From Botryococcus braunii (taxonomy: Eukaryota; Chlorophyta; Trebouxiophyceae): a stretch of 64,000 nucleotides of DNA. Position 1 is the first letter of the stretch. Each line of letters begins with the position of its first letter. The position numbers were made by a program, and so were the translations under genes. The stretch lies in the NCBI GenBank assembly GCA_002005505.1, contig KV908571.1:27072-91071 (forward strand). The letters are read 5' to 3'. Under the pieces are notes generated by a model, which did not search any database, was not told where the DNA came from, and saw only the letters and a program-made list of their open reading frames with translations. Below, in pieces: positions 1 to 13,187 of this stretch.

Positions 1-58
1 AGAGAGAGAGGAGAGAGAGGAGAGAGGAGAGAGAGAGAGAGAGAGAGAGAAGAGAGAG

Positions 59-120
<62 letters not shown>

Positions 121-121
121 G

Positions 122-153
<32 letters not shown>

Positions 154-154
154 A

Positions 155-202
<48 letters not shown>

Positions 203-217
203 GAGGAGAGAGGAGAG

Positions 218-267
<50 letters not shown>

Positions 268-273
268 AGAGAG

Positions 274-322
<49 letters not shown>

Positions 323-332
323 GGAGAGAGGG
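1..332. repeat. (GA)n microsatellite, interrupted
   Basis: Nearly pure GA dinucleotide repeat from the window edge, broken by GG interruptions every 10 to 30 bp. It probably extends beyond the window. Confidence 0.97.
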
Positions 333-764
333 AGGTGGGGGGCAGAGCCTATGAAATGGGGATCGGAACATTAATGGTAAACAAGACATCACGGGAAATA
401 GAATGTCAAAATCATTCCTGCACTAAGATAGAGAGAGTCACTCAATAGTGTGTGTGTGTGTTGTATGTGAAAGTGAAGCTGTCATGAATTACCTCGTCCA
501 ACAACTTCGTTTGCAGACCTTCGTTGCCTTTTGCTGTGCCTTGCAGGGCCCTCTGTTTCTTTGCTGTGCTCTTTATTCTTGCCATGATTTGGTTTTGAAT
601 GCACGGATCCGGATGCTTTTCCTGCCTGTACACACCCCAACCTATTTACTGCTTTGATATGTATCCAGCGTTAAGAAATATTGGGGGGGGGGGGGCGGGG
701 AGTGTTTAGCACTCACAAGGGGACAGACAGCAAGGGCTTTTGGACACAAGGATGACTCATACTA
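333..764. other. Unassigned interval
   Basis: No gene recognised. It holds a short GT run near 450 and a poly-G tract near 683-698. The short open frames have low-complexity or unremarkable translations. Confidence 0.5.
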
Positions 765-767
765 AAT

Positions 768-1268
768 TCATGTGCACATTATATGTTCTATAGTCACTAT
801 AGAATGAGTACAATTCAGCACAATGTACATAAACACGCTTGCCCGGGGTATGTAGTTTGAAACTTCATTCTCATTTACACGAGAAGAAAAACAGTCTGAA
901 TTGCAAGAATGACCACAGCAATATTGCAGCATATCAGGGTTGCAGGAGTCACCGGTGACCGCAAGCTTCTCCTGGGGGGGGGGGGGTGAAGTTGCTTCCT
1001 TTAGCTCTTCCACCTCAGTGTCCGAGTCATCCTCAGTGGATTCTTCCTCCGATACGACATTCTTGTTGGACTCATCCACCCTCTTTCCAAAGAACTGCAC
1101 ACCAGGAGACCACCATGCATGGCCATCAACTTACATACATTGCACTTGCATAATACAGATATATGAATTCCTGTACACCAAACACCCCATGCAGAAAATG
1201 GGTAGTACCTTAGCTCCCCCTTCCTTGACAAAGGCGCCAGAGTACGAAGGATTTTGGGATGACGACAT
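768..1268 (-). CDS. 5' end of a putative two-exon gene, function unknown
   Basis: On the minus strand an ATG at 1,268 opens a 20-codon exon (residues begin MSSSQNPSYS) that ends in AAG at 1,209, followed by GTACTACC. A 114-bp GT-AG intron (1,208-1,095) leads to a second exon at 1,094 that continues in the same phase with FFGKRVDESNKN and then a very acidic, Ser/Glu/Asp-rich stretch and PPPP. The phase match across a conventional intron and the non-repetitive translation support a real coding start. The frame stays open to 768, but the true 3' end of exon 2 is unknown and a further donor may exist near 950. No domain is recognised. It could be a host gene or a gene of an unrecognised transposon. 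Confidence 0.35.
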
Positions 1269-1455
1269 TATCGAAAGTCTGCAATCAAAGTGTGCACATG
1301 AGTTGCTGTAACCTTTGTTATTGCAGTACAGCCCAGAGTGTGAACTGCATAACGAATATTAACATATTGTATGCAATCCTGAACCATGCCCCCCCCCCCC
1401 CCCCAACCCCCCACCAGACAACGAGAGTGTATGCACCCTCGACTTGCAGAGTCTG

Positions 1456-1470
1456 CCCCCCCCCCCCCCC

Positions 1471-1545
<75 letters not shown>

Positions 1546-1575
1546 CACACACACACACACACACACACAGTGGGG

Positions 1576-1642
<67 letters not shown>

Positions 1643-1652
1643 AGAGAGAGAT
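1456..1652. repeat. Compound microsatellite C-run/(CA)n/(GA)n
   Basis: A run of C is followed by (CA)n to about 1,569, a short G-run and (GA)n to about 1,652. All long open frames across it are low-complexity artefacts. Confidence 0.97.
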
Positions 1653-2306
1653 AGAGATTGCAGATAAGGAATATGACTGTGCACGTGCTGCAGTAAAACT
1701 GGACCATGTACCTGGGTTATAGCTAAAACCATGCCCAGCTCCCCCTCCCCCAACCCCCACTGTGTATAAATAAAAAGAAAGAAAGAAAGAAAAAAAAAAA
1801 ACACACACAAAATGTCCACTCCTGTGCCCTGGTCCCCCCCCCCTTTCCCCCAAAGAAAGTAGTGTCTGCAAGCGACTTGCAGATAAAGTGTCGCTGCCCC
1901 ACCATCCAACTTACAATCACAGTATGCATCCTTGCGATACATATGTGGGCTACCGAAGAAGCAACTCATTTCATTGAAATACGTAAGAAAAAGTAGGCAC
2001 AACATATGTCATCATCTCTAAAATCAGTACGGTCAGAAGTTCTCATCTTACCTGTGAGCACCTCATTTGTTCCCGGCTGCATTCTTTCTGGTCTTCTTAG
2101 CTGGAGCACTCTCCACACACTGAGAACCTCGACAGCGCCCCTACGAGCACAACACCCTACCCATGTCTGCCATATATGCATTTGTGATGTCATGGTAAGT
2201 GAACAGGCGTATATTTTGTAACTTACCGTACATTTGTGGAGCTGCAGAGCCCCCAACAAGCCCCGACCTCTGCTAACCGTGCCTGATCCCAGCTTAGGCA
2301 ACCTCT
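1653..2306. other. Unassigned interval
   Basis: No gene recognised. There is a short A/G-rich tract near 1,770-1,800. Open frames are short and show no recognisable motif. Confidence 0.45.
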
Positions 2307-2753
2307 ATGGATTGTGAAGACTCGTCTGAATTTCCACATTCTCCTTTTGTAGTACCATGCAGGGCTCACTGTTGCTCAGACATGACCTGCAATGTGAAAA
2401 CCCACGAACCGATACCAGTTTGTAGGAGTGATGATATGAAGGTCACTGAAATTTCACTTCTAAGAGTGAAGAGAGAGGGACAATTGGCCCATATGCTTCC
2501 AAACCGTGGGCACCAACCACTCGATGCTGACAGCATATTTCCTTTGATACAGTTCCGAGTCGCAACCACCAACGAGGAATTAACTCATGGTCATACTGAA
2601 AGTAGAGCTTTAAAGTTTAAAGTGAAAGTAGAGCAAAAAAAATTAGAGCTGGTCAAGGATTGTGAGGTAGTGCAAGTAGCTCCAGCCGTACTTATAACAA
2701 TAACTTCTTGCCGTGCCCAAGACAGCCTCGAGAACTTTCGCAAAGCAAACTGA
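2307..2753 (+). CDS. Hypothetical open frame or exon, unknown function
   Basis: An open frame of 148 codons begins MDCEDSSEF. Its central part (about residues 45-130) is not low complexity and includes a Lys/Glu-rich segment (KFKVKVEQKK). It lies upstream of the multi-exon gene at 3.7-5.66 kb on the same strand and could be an earlier exon of it, with the G-tract array inside an intron. No splice sites joining the two were established. No domain is recognised, so it may be chance. Confidence 0.2.
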   Translation: MDCEDSSEFPHSPFVVPCRAHCCSDMTCNVKTHEPIPVCRSDDMKVTEISLLRVKREGQLAHMLPNRGHQPLDADSIFPLIQFRVATTNEELTHGHTESRALKFKVKVEQKKLELVKDCEVVQVAPAVLITITSCRAQDSLENFRKAN

Positions 2754-3039
2754 TAACGTTTTAGAGCATGGAATAACTAATCAAAGAAGACGAGAGAAAC
2801 CACAGCTACTACGGAGCACAAAAATTCAAATTGCACTTGGTGTAGCCGTTGGTTGCACGCCCCAAGCAACTCCGTCGTCAACTGTCAATGATAGACATGG
2901 AACAGAATGCCTCCAAACAATGGATTCGATATTCGCACAATTGTTATGTCTGTTGGTATCTGTTCACTGAACCGAACTTGCGCTTTCCGCCAAAGTCACG
3001 TAGGTTATCGGTCACGTAACTCGACAGTGTCACGGACTA

Positions 3040-3555
3040 GGGGGGTGGTACAACCTTGCGGCTTTTTTTCTCGCGAATACCGAGTGGGGGGGGGGGGTGG
3101 TACAACCTTACGGCTTTTTTCCTCGAGAATACCTAGTGGGGGGGGGGGGGGTATGGTACAACCTTGCGGCTTTTTTTCTCGCGAACACCGAGTGTGGGGG
3201 GGGGGGGTGGTGGTACAACCTTACGGCTTCTTTTCCTCGAGAATACCTAGGTGGGGGGGGGGGGGGTATGGTACAACCTTGCGGCTTTTTTCCTGGCGAA
3301 TACCGAGTGGGGGGGGGGGGGTGGTACAACCTTACGGCTTTTTTTCCTCGAGAATACCTAGTTGGGGGGGGGGGGGGGGTATGGTACAACCTTGCGGCTT
3401 TTTTTCTCGCGAACACCGAGTGGGGGGGGGGGGGGAGGTGTGGTACAACCTTACGGCTTTTCTTCTCGCGAATACCGAGGGGGGGGGGGGTACAGTCTTC
3501 CGGCTTTTTTTCTCGAGAATCCCTAGTGGGGGGGGGGGGGGGTACAATCTTACGG
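3040..3555. repeat. G-tract minisatellite with alternating two-unit higher-order repeat
   Basis: Ten copies of a 47-60 bp unit begin GTACAACCTT (or close variants) at 3,048, 3,100, 3,156, 3,213, 3,271, 3,324, 3,384, 3,443, 3,490 and 3,542. Each ends in an uninterrupted G-run of roughly 10 to 16. The first eight units alternate between type A (CTTGCGG, usually ..CGCGAA) and type B (CTTACGG, usually ..TCGAGAA), giving a dimeric period of about 110 bp. The last units are more divergent. Frames open through the array are artefacts of its composition. Confidence 0.95.
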
Positions 3556-3709
3556 TTCCATGATGCCCGTACAGTTCTGGTCTACGCACACTACCTTGAC
3601 TGCAGGGTATGCGGTAAGGCAAACTATGGGATTTGAGGTTAATCCTATTTTTAATACATATTCTCGTGACGTTATCCAGACCGGACGGTAATTTAACGTA
3701 TACCGTTTA

Positions 3710-4646
3710 TTGCCATTTGTATGCATGTTAGATCTAGATCGCCCAACAGCGTCGCAGCAATATGCGTCCATGTTGGGAAATGATGGCGTAGAATTAAAAA
3801 CAGAGGCATTAGAGGACCTCCTGTACGATCAGGATCAGTATGTGAAGGTTAGGAAATGGCAGACAGTGGGTACATGTACATCAGCTTGTAGCAACGCACA
3901 AGGAGAAAGGGGGCGGGTGATTCCGTGTTGTCATGCGCCGCAGACGGATTTAATGCCTTTGAAGAAAGCTCTGAGGCAAATGAAGGTGAGGGGTTTCAGC
4001 ATGGTTTTGTTTATTGGATGGCCAGTAAAGGTAGTGTAGAAAATGCGTTTAAAGGAATCTAAATACACTGAAAACGAAGGGAAGGCCCTAAGTATTGGAT
4101 AAACATTACCATGCCCGTATTTAAGACATTATGTGCTCATGTACAGGATGTACGGGAGCCACAAATATGGCAGACAAGAAACATTCCAGTCGACGTACTC
4201 AAGAAAGAAGTGGGCCATATTTTTCGCAATGGGGTGTTGGTCCAGCCACACCTATTAAACAACGAAGTCGTAAAAGCGCAAGTGACACAAGGTGCCGCCC
4301 CTTTACTCATGTTTAGTTGTATCCTACACAACACACAAGGGTGACCATATAATGAGGGTGTTGTGGAACAGGCACAATGCAAGATATCGTCGCAGGGAGC
4401 AAAGGATCATCAACCTTGTTCCACATTGATGCTCCATTGCCAATGCCATCGACGATATTTGTAATTGACGGCATCAAGGAGGTAGGTGTCCTATTCATGA
4501 AGTCTGAAACAGTATGTAGTGTACCTAGGCATTCAAAATTTTCAGCAGCACACAATGCACTTAACATAACATTCTGTGCATTCAAGGAGATATAATGGGA
4601 ATGTCATGTCCCCAATGGGTGGGGGATGGTGTGCTTATGTGTGGGG

Positions 4647-4725
<79 letters not shown>

Positions 4726-5655
4726 TATGGGTGGCTGTGTGTGTGTGTGTGTGTGTGTGTATGTATGGGTGTCACTATGTGTTTATGTGTGTGTGGGATT
4801 GTGTGTGTGTGTGTGTGTGTGTGGGCTGGGGATCATTGGTTGCACCAGTCTGGATACAAGTGTCAGTTGTTGCTCGCTTCCTCAATTGCCTCAGTGGGAC
4901 ATGAGGTGGAGGGTCCTGGGTTGCACCAGTCTGCATACTGGGCCCAGTTGTTGCTCCCATCCTTAATTGGCATATTGGGGAAGGAAGGTGGATGGTACTG
5001 GGTTGCACCAGTCTGAAACGTGGTTGCTGCTGCACAGGGTATAGATATCCCCACGTATTCCAGTACCGGTGGCTGCATATCAAGGGACCATTGGGAGGCG
5101 TTCAAGAACGCAGTATTGCGCGTGCAGGGGGTGTGGTTCGTTGTGTTGGGCAAAGGGCAACACGCCCACATTCCCCCGCTTCACGTGCATGCCGTGGTCA
5201 ACAACACTTTTTGCCTGTCTCTCAACAGCACAGGGGACGAGGCAGCCAGCCCGACGTACCTCCCGAAGGCTCTCTCCAGTTATGCCACAATGATGCGGCT
5301 GTCAGAGACTGATGAGATGAGGGAGTTCTTTCAGGGGACCATCAAGCTTGGTCCTGGCTTGAATGCAATCTACGAGGCGGCAGTTCAGAATATGTTTGCG
5401 ACAGATCTGGAGGAGTCCTCGTATGAGGAACGTGGAGTGATGGGAATGTGGGCTGGAGGGATGATTGAAGCCCTTTACAGCATCATGCATGCTAGAGCCC
5501 AGATGCAAGTACCTTTCATCATGCCTGGGTTCAGCAATGACCATATTTACAAGAAGGCGCGGGCCTTGAAGGTGGCCATGGGGTGGACCTCAAAGGACAA
5601 ACCAAGAAATGACAATACAGGGCGAAAGAGGCCTAGGAAAAATGCTGGAAACTAA
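3710..5655 (+). CDS. Putative multi-exon gene, function unknown
   Basis: Four coding segments on the plus strand join with matching phases at GT-AG borders. Exon 1 ends at AAG 3,985 (GTGAGG follows). Exon 2 is 4,147-4,291, after GTACAG and before GTGCCG. Exon 3 is 4,384-4,481, after AAG and before GTAGGTG. Exon 4 runs from 5,038, after TGCACAG, to a TAA at 5,655. Exons 2, 3 and 4 give continuous sequence (DVREPQIW.., DIVAGSKG.., GIDIPTYS..) ending in a basic tail (GRKRPRKN), a possible nuclear localisation signal. Exon 1 (3,710 onward) and any upstream exons are less certain. No family is recognised; it may be a host gene or part of an unrecognised DNA transposon. Intron 3 carries a GT microsatellite and an 82-bp minisatellite. 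Confidence 0.45.
4650..4823. repeat. (GT)n microsatellite
   Basis: GT dinucleotide repeat with GTAT and GGGT interruptions, inside the proposed third intron of the 3.7-5.66 kb gene. Confidence 0.96.
4838..5037 (+). repeat. 81-82 bp minisatellite ending at a splice acceptor
   Basis: GGTTGCACCAGTCTG recurs at 4,838, 4,919 and 5,001, giving two full units of 81 and 82 bp and a partial third. The partial unit runs directly into the TGCACAG acceptor proposed for exon 4 of the multi-exon gene. Confidence 0.85.
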
Positions 5656-5837
5656 TCTAGGTTTCTGGTTTTCAAATTTTTTTAATGGTAGACCAGCAGT
5701 TAGGAGGGGTGAGGTACTGGATACCTCAAATGCTGTACTTGTAAAAAACACCTGGATGAAAGCATGCATGTGTCACCAGCACCCTCAACTGTCTTTCTCC
5801 CTGAGATCTAAAGATATAACAGCATGGATGTATGTAA

Positions 5838-5855
5838 GTATGTGTGTGTGTGTGT

Positions 5856-5887
<32 letters not shown>

Positions 5888-5998
5888 TAATGTGTGTGTG
5901 TGTGTGTGTGTGTGGGTGTGTGTGTGTGTGTGTGTGTGTCAGAGTTTATACACAAGTACAGAGTGTTTATACACAAGTAGTTAATGTGTGTGTGTGGG

Positions 5999-6037
<39 letters not shown>

Positions 6038-6048
6038 TGTGTGTGTGT

Positions 6049-6113
<65 letters not shown>

Positions 6114-6115
6114 GC
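5838..6115. repeat. (GT)n microsatellite, interrupted
   Basis: Two long GT blocks (about 5,838-5,939 and 5,985-6,112) are separated by a short unique segment in which TTTATACACAAGTA occurs twice. Confidence 0.96.
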
Positions 6116-6230
6116 ACACACACTTGGACACATCCACATTATCATCAAGATCCATGGAATACCCCATGCGCTCTAGGTTACTGGCAGGACCATCACATGT
6201 TTTGCATTGCTTCCTAGGATGTACACATGT

Positions 6231-6371
6231 GATCCTGAGATGTTTTGGGGATGAACTGGGGATTTCCAGCATGTCTTGGCACCTTTCCAGCATTCACATG
6301 TGATCCCGAGAAGTTTTGGGATTGAACTGGGGATTTCCAACATGTCTTGGCATCTGTCCAGCATTCACCAG
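6231..6371 (+). repeat. 71-bp tandem duplication
   Basis: Two adjacent copies (6,231-6,301 and 6,302-6,371), each containing GAACTGGGGATTTCCA and ending near CAGCATTCAC, differ at scattered positions. Further degenerate CTTTCCAG-like motifs continue to about 6,610. Confidence 0.85.
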
Positions 6372-6629
6372 CACATTTACAGAATGTCTGGAAACCATCC
6401 CGATGGCCTGGGGATGTTTCCGGGAGTTCCCAAAGATGTCCCAGCCTACTCTAATCCCTTTCCGTGCTTTTACTAGGATGTTTCTGGGACACCCCAAAAA
6501 TAACCCAGAAAGCTTTGGGACTTTTTCAGTATCCTTCAGTACCTTTCCAGCTCGATCAAGACCTTTCCAGGACATTTAGGAGCTTTCCAGGACGATTCAG
6601 ACCTTTTCAGGTCAAAACTCGTCCTGCCA

Positions 6630-7427
6630 GTGAAACGGGCGTGGCTCATGTCCCAGTTAGAAGAGTGTGTTGCTCTCTTTCGTACTTGCCCTCGTCAGTT
6701 TTGGCGGACCTTCCGTGGCCATCCCCCTTCTTTGCCCTTGCCCTTAGATGACCATGAGGTTTGGAACACTTTCATGTCTGAGTTCACTCGGGGGGATATT
6801 GACACCCCGGACGAACCCCTTAGGCCCTTGTCGGAAGTGGCATATCCGACCACCCTCGTACCCGACGTATCGCTTAACCAACCCTTCACCTTACAGGAAA
6901 TGGAGGATGCTCTTAGTGCCTTGCACACAGGGATGAGTGTTGGGTTTCAGGGTTTTCCCTCTGAATTTCTTCGATTTGCCCAACGCCCCCCGGACCCCCA
7001 AACTGGCCGACAGGACCCCCATATCCTGGCACCGATTCTGTTAACCATTGTCAAAGGTATGTTTCAGGCGGTGACAATTCCCCCTCATTTCAATGTGTCC
7101 CGGGTGGTCCCCGTGTTCAAACCAGGGGCAAAGGACGCTCTGGATCCGGCGAATTACCGCCCTCTGGCTGTCCCTGAACCCTTCATGCGGCTGTACGCCA
7201 CCATGTTGAACACTAGGCTTATTCGGCACGTGGAATCCAAGGGGTTGCGCTGTCAGGCCCAAACGGGGTTCCGCCCGGGCTTCTCCACATTGCATCAGCT
7301 TTTTGCGATCCAACACTTCATTGACCTTGCTACCAAAGATCACCCCTTATTCTTATGCTCTTTAGATTTAAGTAAAGCCTATGATCGGGTTCCTCGCCCC
7401 CTTCTTTGGGAGGCCTTAACTCGGGTG
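6630..7427 (+). pseudogene. LINE reverse transcriptase, 5' part (split by CACTA insertion)
   Basis: This open frame encodes the region just before the reverse-transcriptase domain and the N-terminal part of that domain of a non-LTR retrotransposon ORF2. Visible RT features are [19 protein letters not shown] and the catalytic Asp segment [11 protein letters not shown]. No endonuclease domain precedes it, so the copy looks 5'-truncated. The frame reaches CGG GTG at 7,427, where a transposon with inverted ends begins. It resumes after one GTG duplication at 14,325-14,327 (GVPDQFLAAV). The two halves therefore form one gene split by insertion. Confidence 0.9.
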
Positions 7428-7436
7428 CACTGTGAC

Positions 7437-7625
7437 GAAGGAAGTTGTCGCAAAGGCTTCGCAATCCTGTCGTACCGGTTTGCGAAGTTCGTAAGCGTCG
7501 CAAAAATTTCGGATTATTTCCGACGCGAGATGGGCCCAACTTTTTGCGAAGACTTTGCGAAGGGTTTACGAAGACCTTCGTATTTCCTTCGTAATCCATC
7601 GGAAAAGTTTCGTATTTTTTGGGAA
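7437..7625. repeat. Left subterminal repeat cluster of the CACTA-like element
   Basis: Many copies in both orientations of TTCGCAA, TTCGTAA and TTGCGAAG occur within about 190 bp of the left terminus. Such clusters are transposase-binding sites in known CACTA elements; that role here is inferred. Confidence 0.75.
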
Positions 7626-9238
7626 CTTGTGACATGAGTGAGTATGCTGCAGACATGCTTCTCATGCACCCAGTATGTGATTTTGATGTGTCCCAGAAAT
7701 CCATCATGCCCTTGTGATGTCTGTTCTCTGAGCACTCGGTGGGGATCAACACATCAATGGTAGTGAATGCCTATATTGGCACCCTGGAGTACCACACTGT
7801 TAACATGCATGTTACTGCACATATTACTGACATAGTAAATATTGCTCCATGCACGTGGCAGAGTTCACTGGTGAGAATACGACATGTATGGTGTCATGTC
7901 AAGAAAGTTCAGCTGAATAGGAAAAAAGTCCAGTACTGCAGTACAAGGTGGGGCACCGTAGCCTTGTGTGGGATTTGAGGCCAGATTTTAGAGGCAGATA
8001 TACTGCAGTTACATTTGTGAGATGTTTAGGTACCATGGCAGGTCCTTCACATACCCATACGTGGATACACACTGATGTATCTAATAAGCATCAAGTGGCA
8101 CCTAAACCAGGCATATTAAGCTGCTGAGCTAATGCAAACAACTAATTATTGTACAGATTGACTCCATAAGTACACTCTTGAATTTCGGCTGCACACTAGT
8201 GTATTGCCATATCCAATTGTCTGCCATATGCAGGCCCCAGGAACAGCAGCCTGTCGGCCTAGCTAGGCCTGGACAGCAATGCACTTCAAAGACAAGCACT
8301 TCCAACTTCATTTGTACAGATGGATGCACTGCACTGCCATGCACAGCTCAAACTTCCCGGTGGAACGCTCCCCCGCCCCCCCCCCTTGTTCAGAAAATGG
8401 AAGTGGCTGCCTCCCTCTCTGTCCTACCCTCCTCACCCCAAGGCCAAATGCTAAATAAACAAGCGCAGGTTACAGCGCTTTTAGCTGAAAACAGTGGAGC
8501 CTTCCCCGCGCATTGATGTCCAGCTCGTGTTGGCGCCTTGAGCTGAAGATGTACCTTATAGAAAACATTAGGTCTGCAGTACATCGGAAAAAAGTAACGT
8601 GCACACCCTGAACTTCAAGCTGCACCGTTGCCAGCCCTTACTAGGTTTCAACATTTCAATGAATGTGGCAGGCTGCAATGTCCAAGTGTCTGTGGTCCCC
8701 TGGCCACAGAAAGGTCACATCATGTCAAGGAACATTCCCCTAAACTCTGTCACTGTAATGGCAATTGCATTGATGGTTCTTATACCTTGTGCTAGCTTGC
8801 GCTGACAGTATGCACGTGTGTGTGCAATAAATACTTCTCATTATTCGTACGCTCAAACTTCGAAAAAGGGGTCCTGCTATGTGCCAGACATGTTAGAGGA
8901 GGGCATGATCCATACACGCTTTCCCAATGGACCTGCCATTACATGCTTGTCAAGCATGTAAGAAAACAAGACAGGGTAATATTCAATCGTAAACTTCCCC
9001 ACCTCTTCTGCTGCCCACATACTGCCAATGGCCTCCGACTGTAAATGGTCACTATGCATGTGACAGATGGCCACCTCAACGGCTGACATGTGGGAGCCCT
9101 CACTTCGATAAAGAATTTAATCAATGCAACAGAAAAACCATGCCTGCCATCTTCTACATACTGAACCAGCACATTACATGATACTCTGGACTTTGGTGGG
9201 TTGTAATCCTATGGGTGGCCAACATCTTTCCCCTTTGG

Positions 9239-11169
<1,931 letters not shown>

Positions 11170-11170
11170 C

Positions 11171-11228
<58 letters not shown>

Positions 11229-11237
11229 GTGTGTGTC
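11170..11237. repeat. (GT)n microsatellite
   Basis: GT dinucleotide run with a few TT/TG interruptions, inside the CACTA-like element. Confidence 0.95.
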
Positions 11238-11361
11238 CTGGTCTCCATGTGAAAGTGACAGCATGCATGCTGTTACTTTGACATTTGATCGCGTAGTACG
11301 GCTGGTATGACTGGGGGTTTATGCGTTACTTATATTTTTCTATTCTGAACATATCTGGGTA

Positions 11362-11487
11362 ATTTATGGGTTACAGCACTTGAGAAATGCCATTGTCATG
11401 GGACAGTTTGGAGATAGTGCGCAAGGAGAGGCACTAGATACAGCAAATCAACCTGGACCACCTCCAAATGCACCCCCCAACGCCAAG
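11362..11487 (+). other. Exon-like segment, unknown function
   Basis: After TGGGTTACAG a short open segment encodes NAIVMGQFGDSAQGEAL followed by a Pro/Asn-rich tail, and ends AACGCCAAG before GTACTTC. The acceptor-like and donor-like borders and non-repetitive translation suggest a relict exon carried by the transposon. No family is recognised. Confidence 0.25.
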
Positions 11488-11814
11488 GTACTTCACGTAT
11501 ACCTAACCCTTGAATGTTACCTGCCATCGGAACTAGCTCGGTGCCTTTCTTTGGACTCAACTGTATGCCTTTACTGGGAAAATAGCCACAAGTCTGGAGC
11601 CAGCAGGTCAAGGCGTCTGTGTAACACTTTGGCCCTGGTCAACACATATTATGTACAAGTCTGGAGACTGCAGGTCAAGTCGTCTGTGTAACACTTTAGC
11701 CCTGGTCAACACATGCTATGTAAGCAGCAGTGTCGGACAGTCCAAACTTGTTTTGCCAGAGGGTGAACACTGCAACAAAGCCTGCCAAAAAAGCAACCAG
11801 TCCCAAACGTCTCC

Positions 11815-11949
11815 CCAAAGGCAAAGGGCCCCCTCCCGCCGAGAAGGTCCTCCCCTCCCCCTCTCTCCCCCCCCCCCCCTCTCATTAAGATCTATGTTAC
11901 CCAACCTTTCCCCTTGCTAGTATCAGGAATGCACTGGTGTCTCCGTGCC

Positions 11950-12016
<67 letters not shown>

Positions 12017-12073
12017 TGTCTGTGTCTGTGTCTGTGTCTGTCTTTGTGTCTGCATGCACGTGTGTGTGTGTGT

Positions 12074-12109
<36 letters not shown>

Positions 12110-12614
12110 TGTCTAGACAGATCTGTGTGTGCATGAGCGTGTGTATGTGTGAGCGCACGTGTGAGTGTGGGTGGGTGCGTGCATGCGCTCTTGCGTGCAT
12201 CTCTGCGTGTGCCTGATTGCTGCATTGATTGCAGTTGCCTCTGCAAAGTTGCCTCTGACTTTGCAGCTGCCTTTGCAAAGTTTCGTGGAGTGGTGCGGTG
12301 GGTCATGCCCGTGCACAGCAATATGCATCAAACCTTGCAAGTTTATTGACACCCCTGTGCCTTCTGCTGCCAGGAAATGGGGCACGTCTCGGACGCTCAG
12401 TTCTCTTTGGAGGAACAGAATAAGAAGGCAGCACGGCACAGGTAATGTGTACATATGAGCTCGCCAAGCAGCATTGGAGTTTCCTCTCCCTTGAGTCTGT
12501 CAAAGATAGCTTGCCTCCCGCTGATAAGGTCTCCGCACCCCTTCCCTAAGATCTGTGTCGCCCAACCTTTCCCCTTTCTAGGATCAGGAGTGCACCGCGG
12601 TGTATCCATGCCAA

Positions 12615-12689
<75 letters not shown>

Positions 12690-13101
12690 CGAGCGCGCGC
12701 GCGCATGCGTCTGTGTGTATGTGTGTGTGTGTGTGTGTGGCCGCGCGCGCACTGCTGCGTCTGTGTCTGTGCGTGTGCGTGCATATGCATGCGTGTCTGC
12801 GAATGCCTCAATACTGCATTGACTGCCTCTGCAAGTTTCTTGAAGTTGGATGTGTACAGCCATATCCAACTTTGCAAGTTTATTGAACCCCCCCCCTCCC
12901 CACCCCTTCTTGCTGCCAGCAAAGGGGAGACGTTTTGGATGTTCATTCCTCTCCGGAACAAGAAAATAGGAGGGCGGCACGGCTCTGCAAGGGCAGAGGG
13001 CCCCTTCCCGCCGATAAGGCCTCCCCATCCCTTCCCTTTGATTTGTGTCGCCCCACCTTCCCCCTTTCTAGTATCAGGAGTGCACCGGTGTCTCCATGCC
13101 G

Positions 13102-13187
<86 letters not shown>

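Noticed and set aside
1259..2005. Long frames with Leu-Ser, Cys-Val, His-Thr or Arg-Glu repeats
   Set aside because: Translations of CA and GA microsatellites. The same applies to frames at 4.6-4.9, 5.8-6.1, 9.1-9.6, 11.9-13.3 and 59.8-60.2 kb.
3040..3555. Regular repeats with spacers, superficially CRISPR-like
   Set aside because: The whole unit repeats, there are no unique spacers or cas genes, and the genome is eukaryotic.
2907..3636. Two overlapping plus-strand frames of 179 and 218 codons across the G-tract array, with Gly-rich repeats
   Set aside because: They are produced by the repeat unit and G-runs, change frame with G-run length and have no start context or conservation; treated as artefacts.
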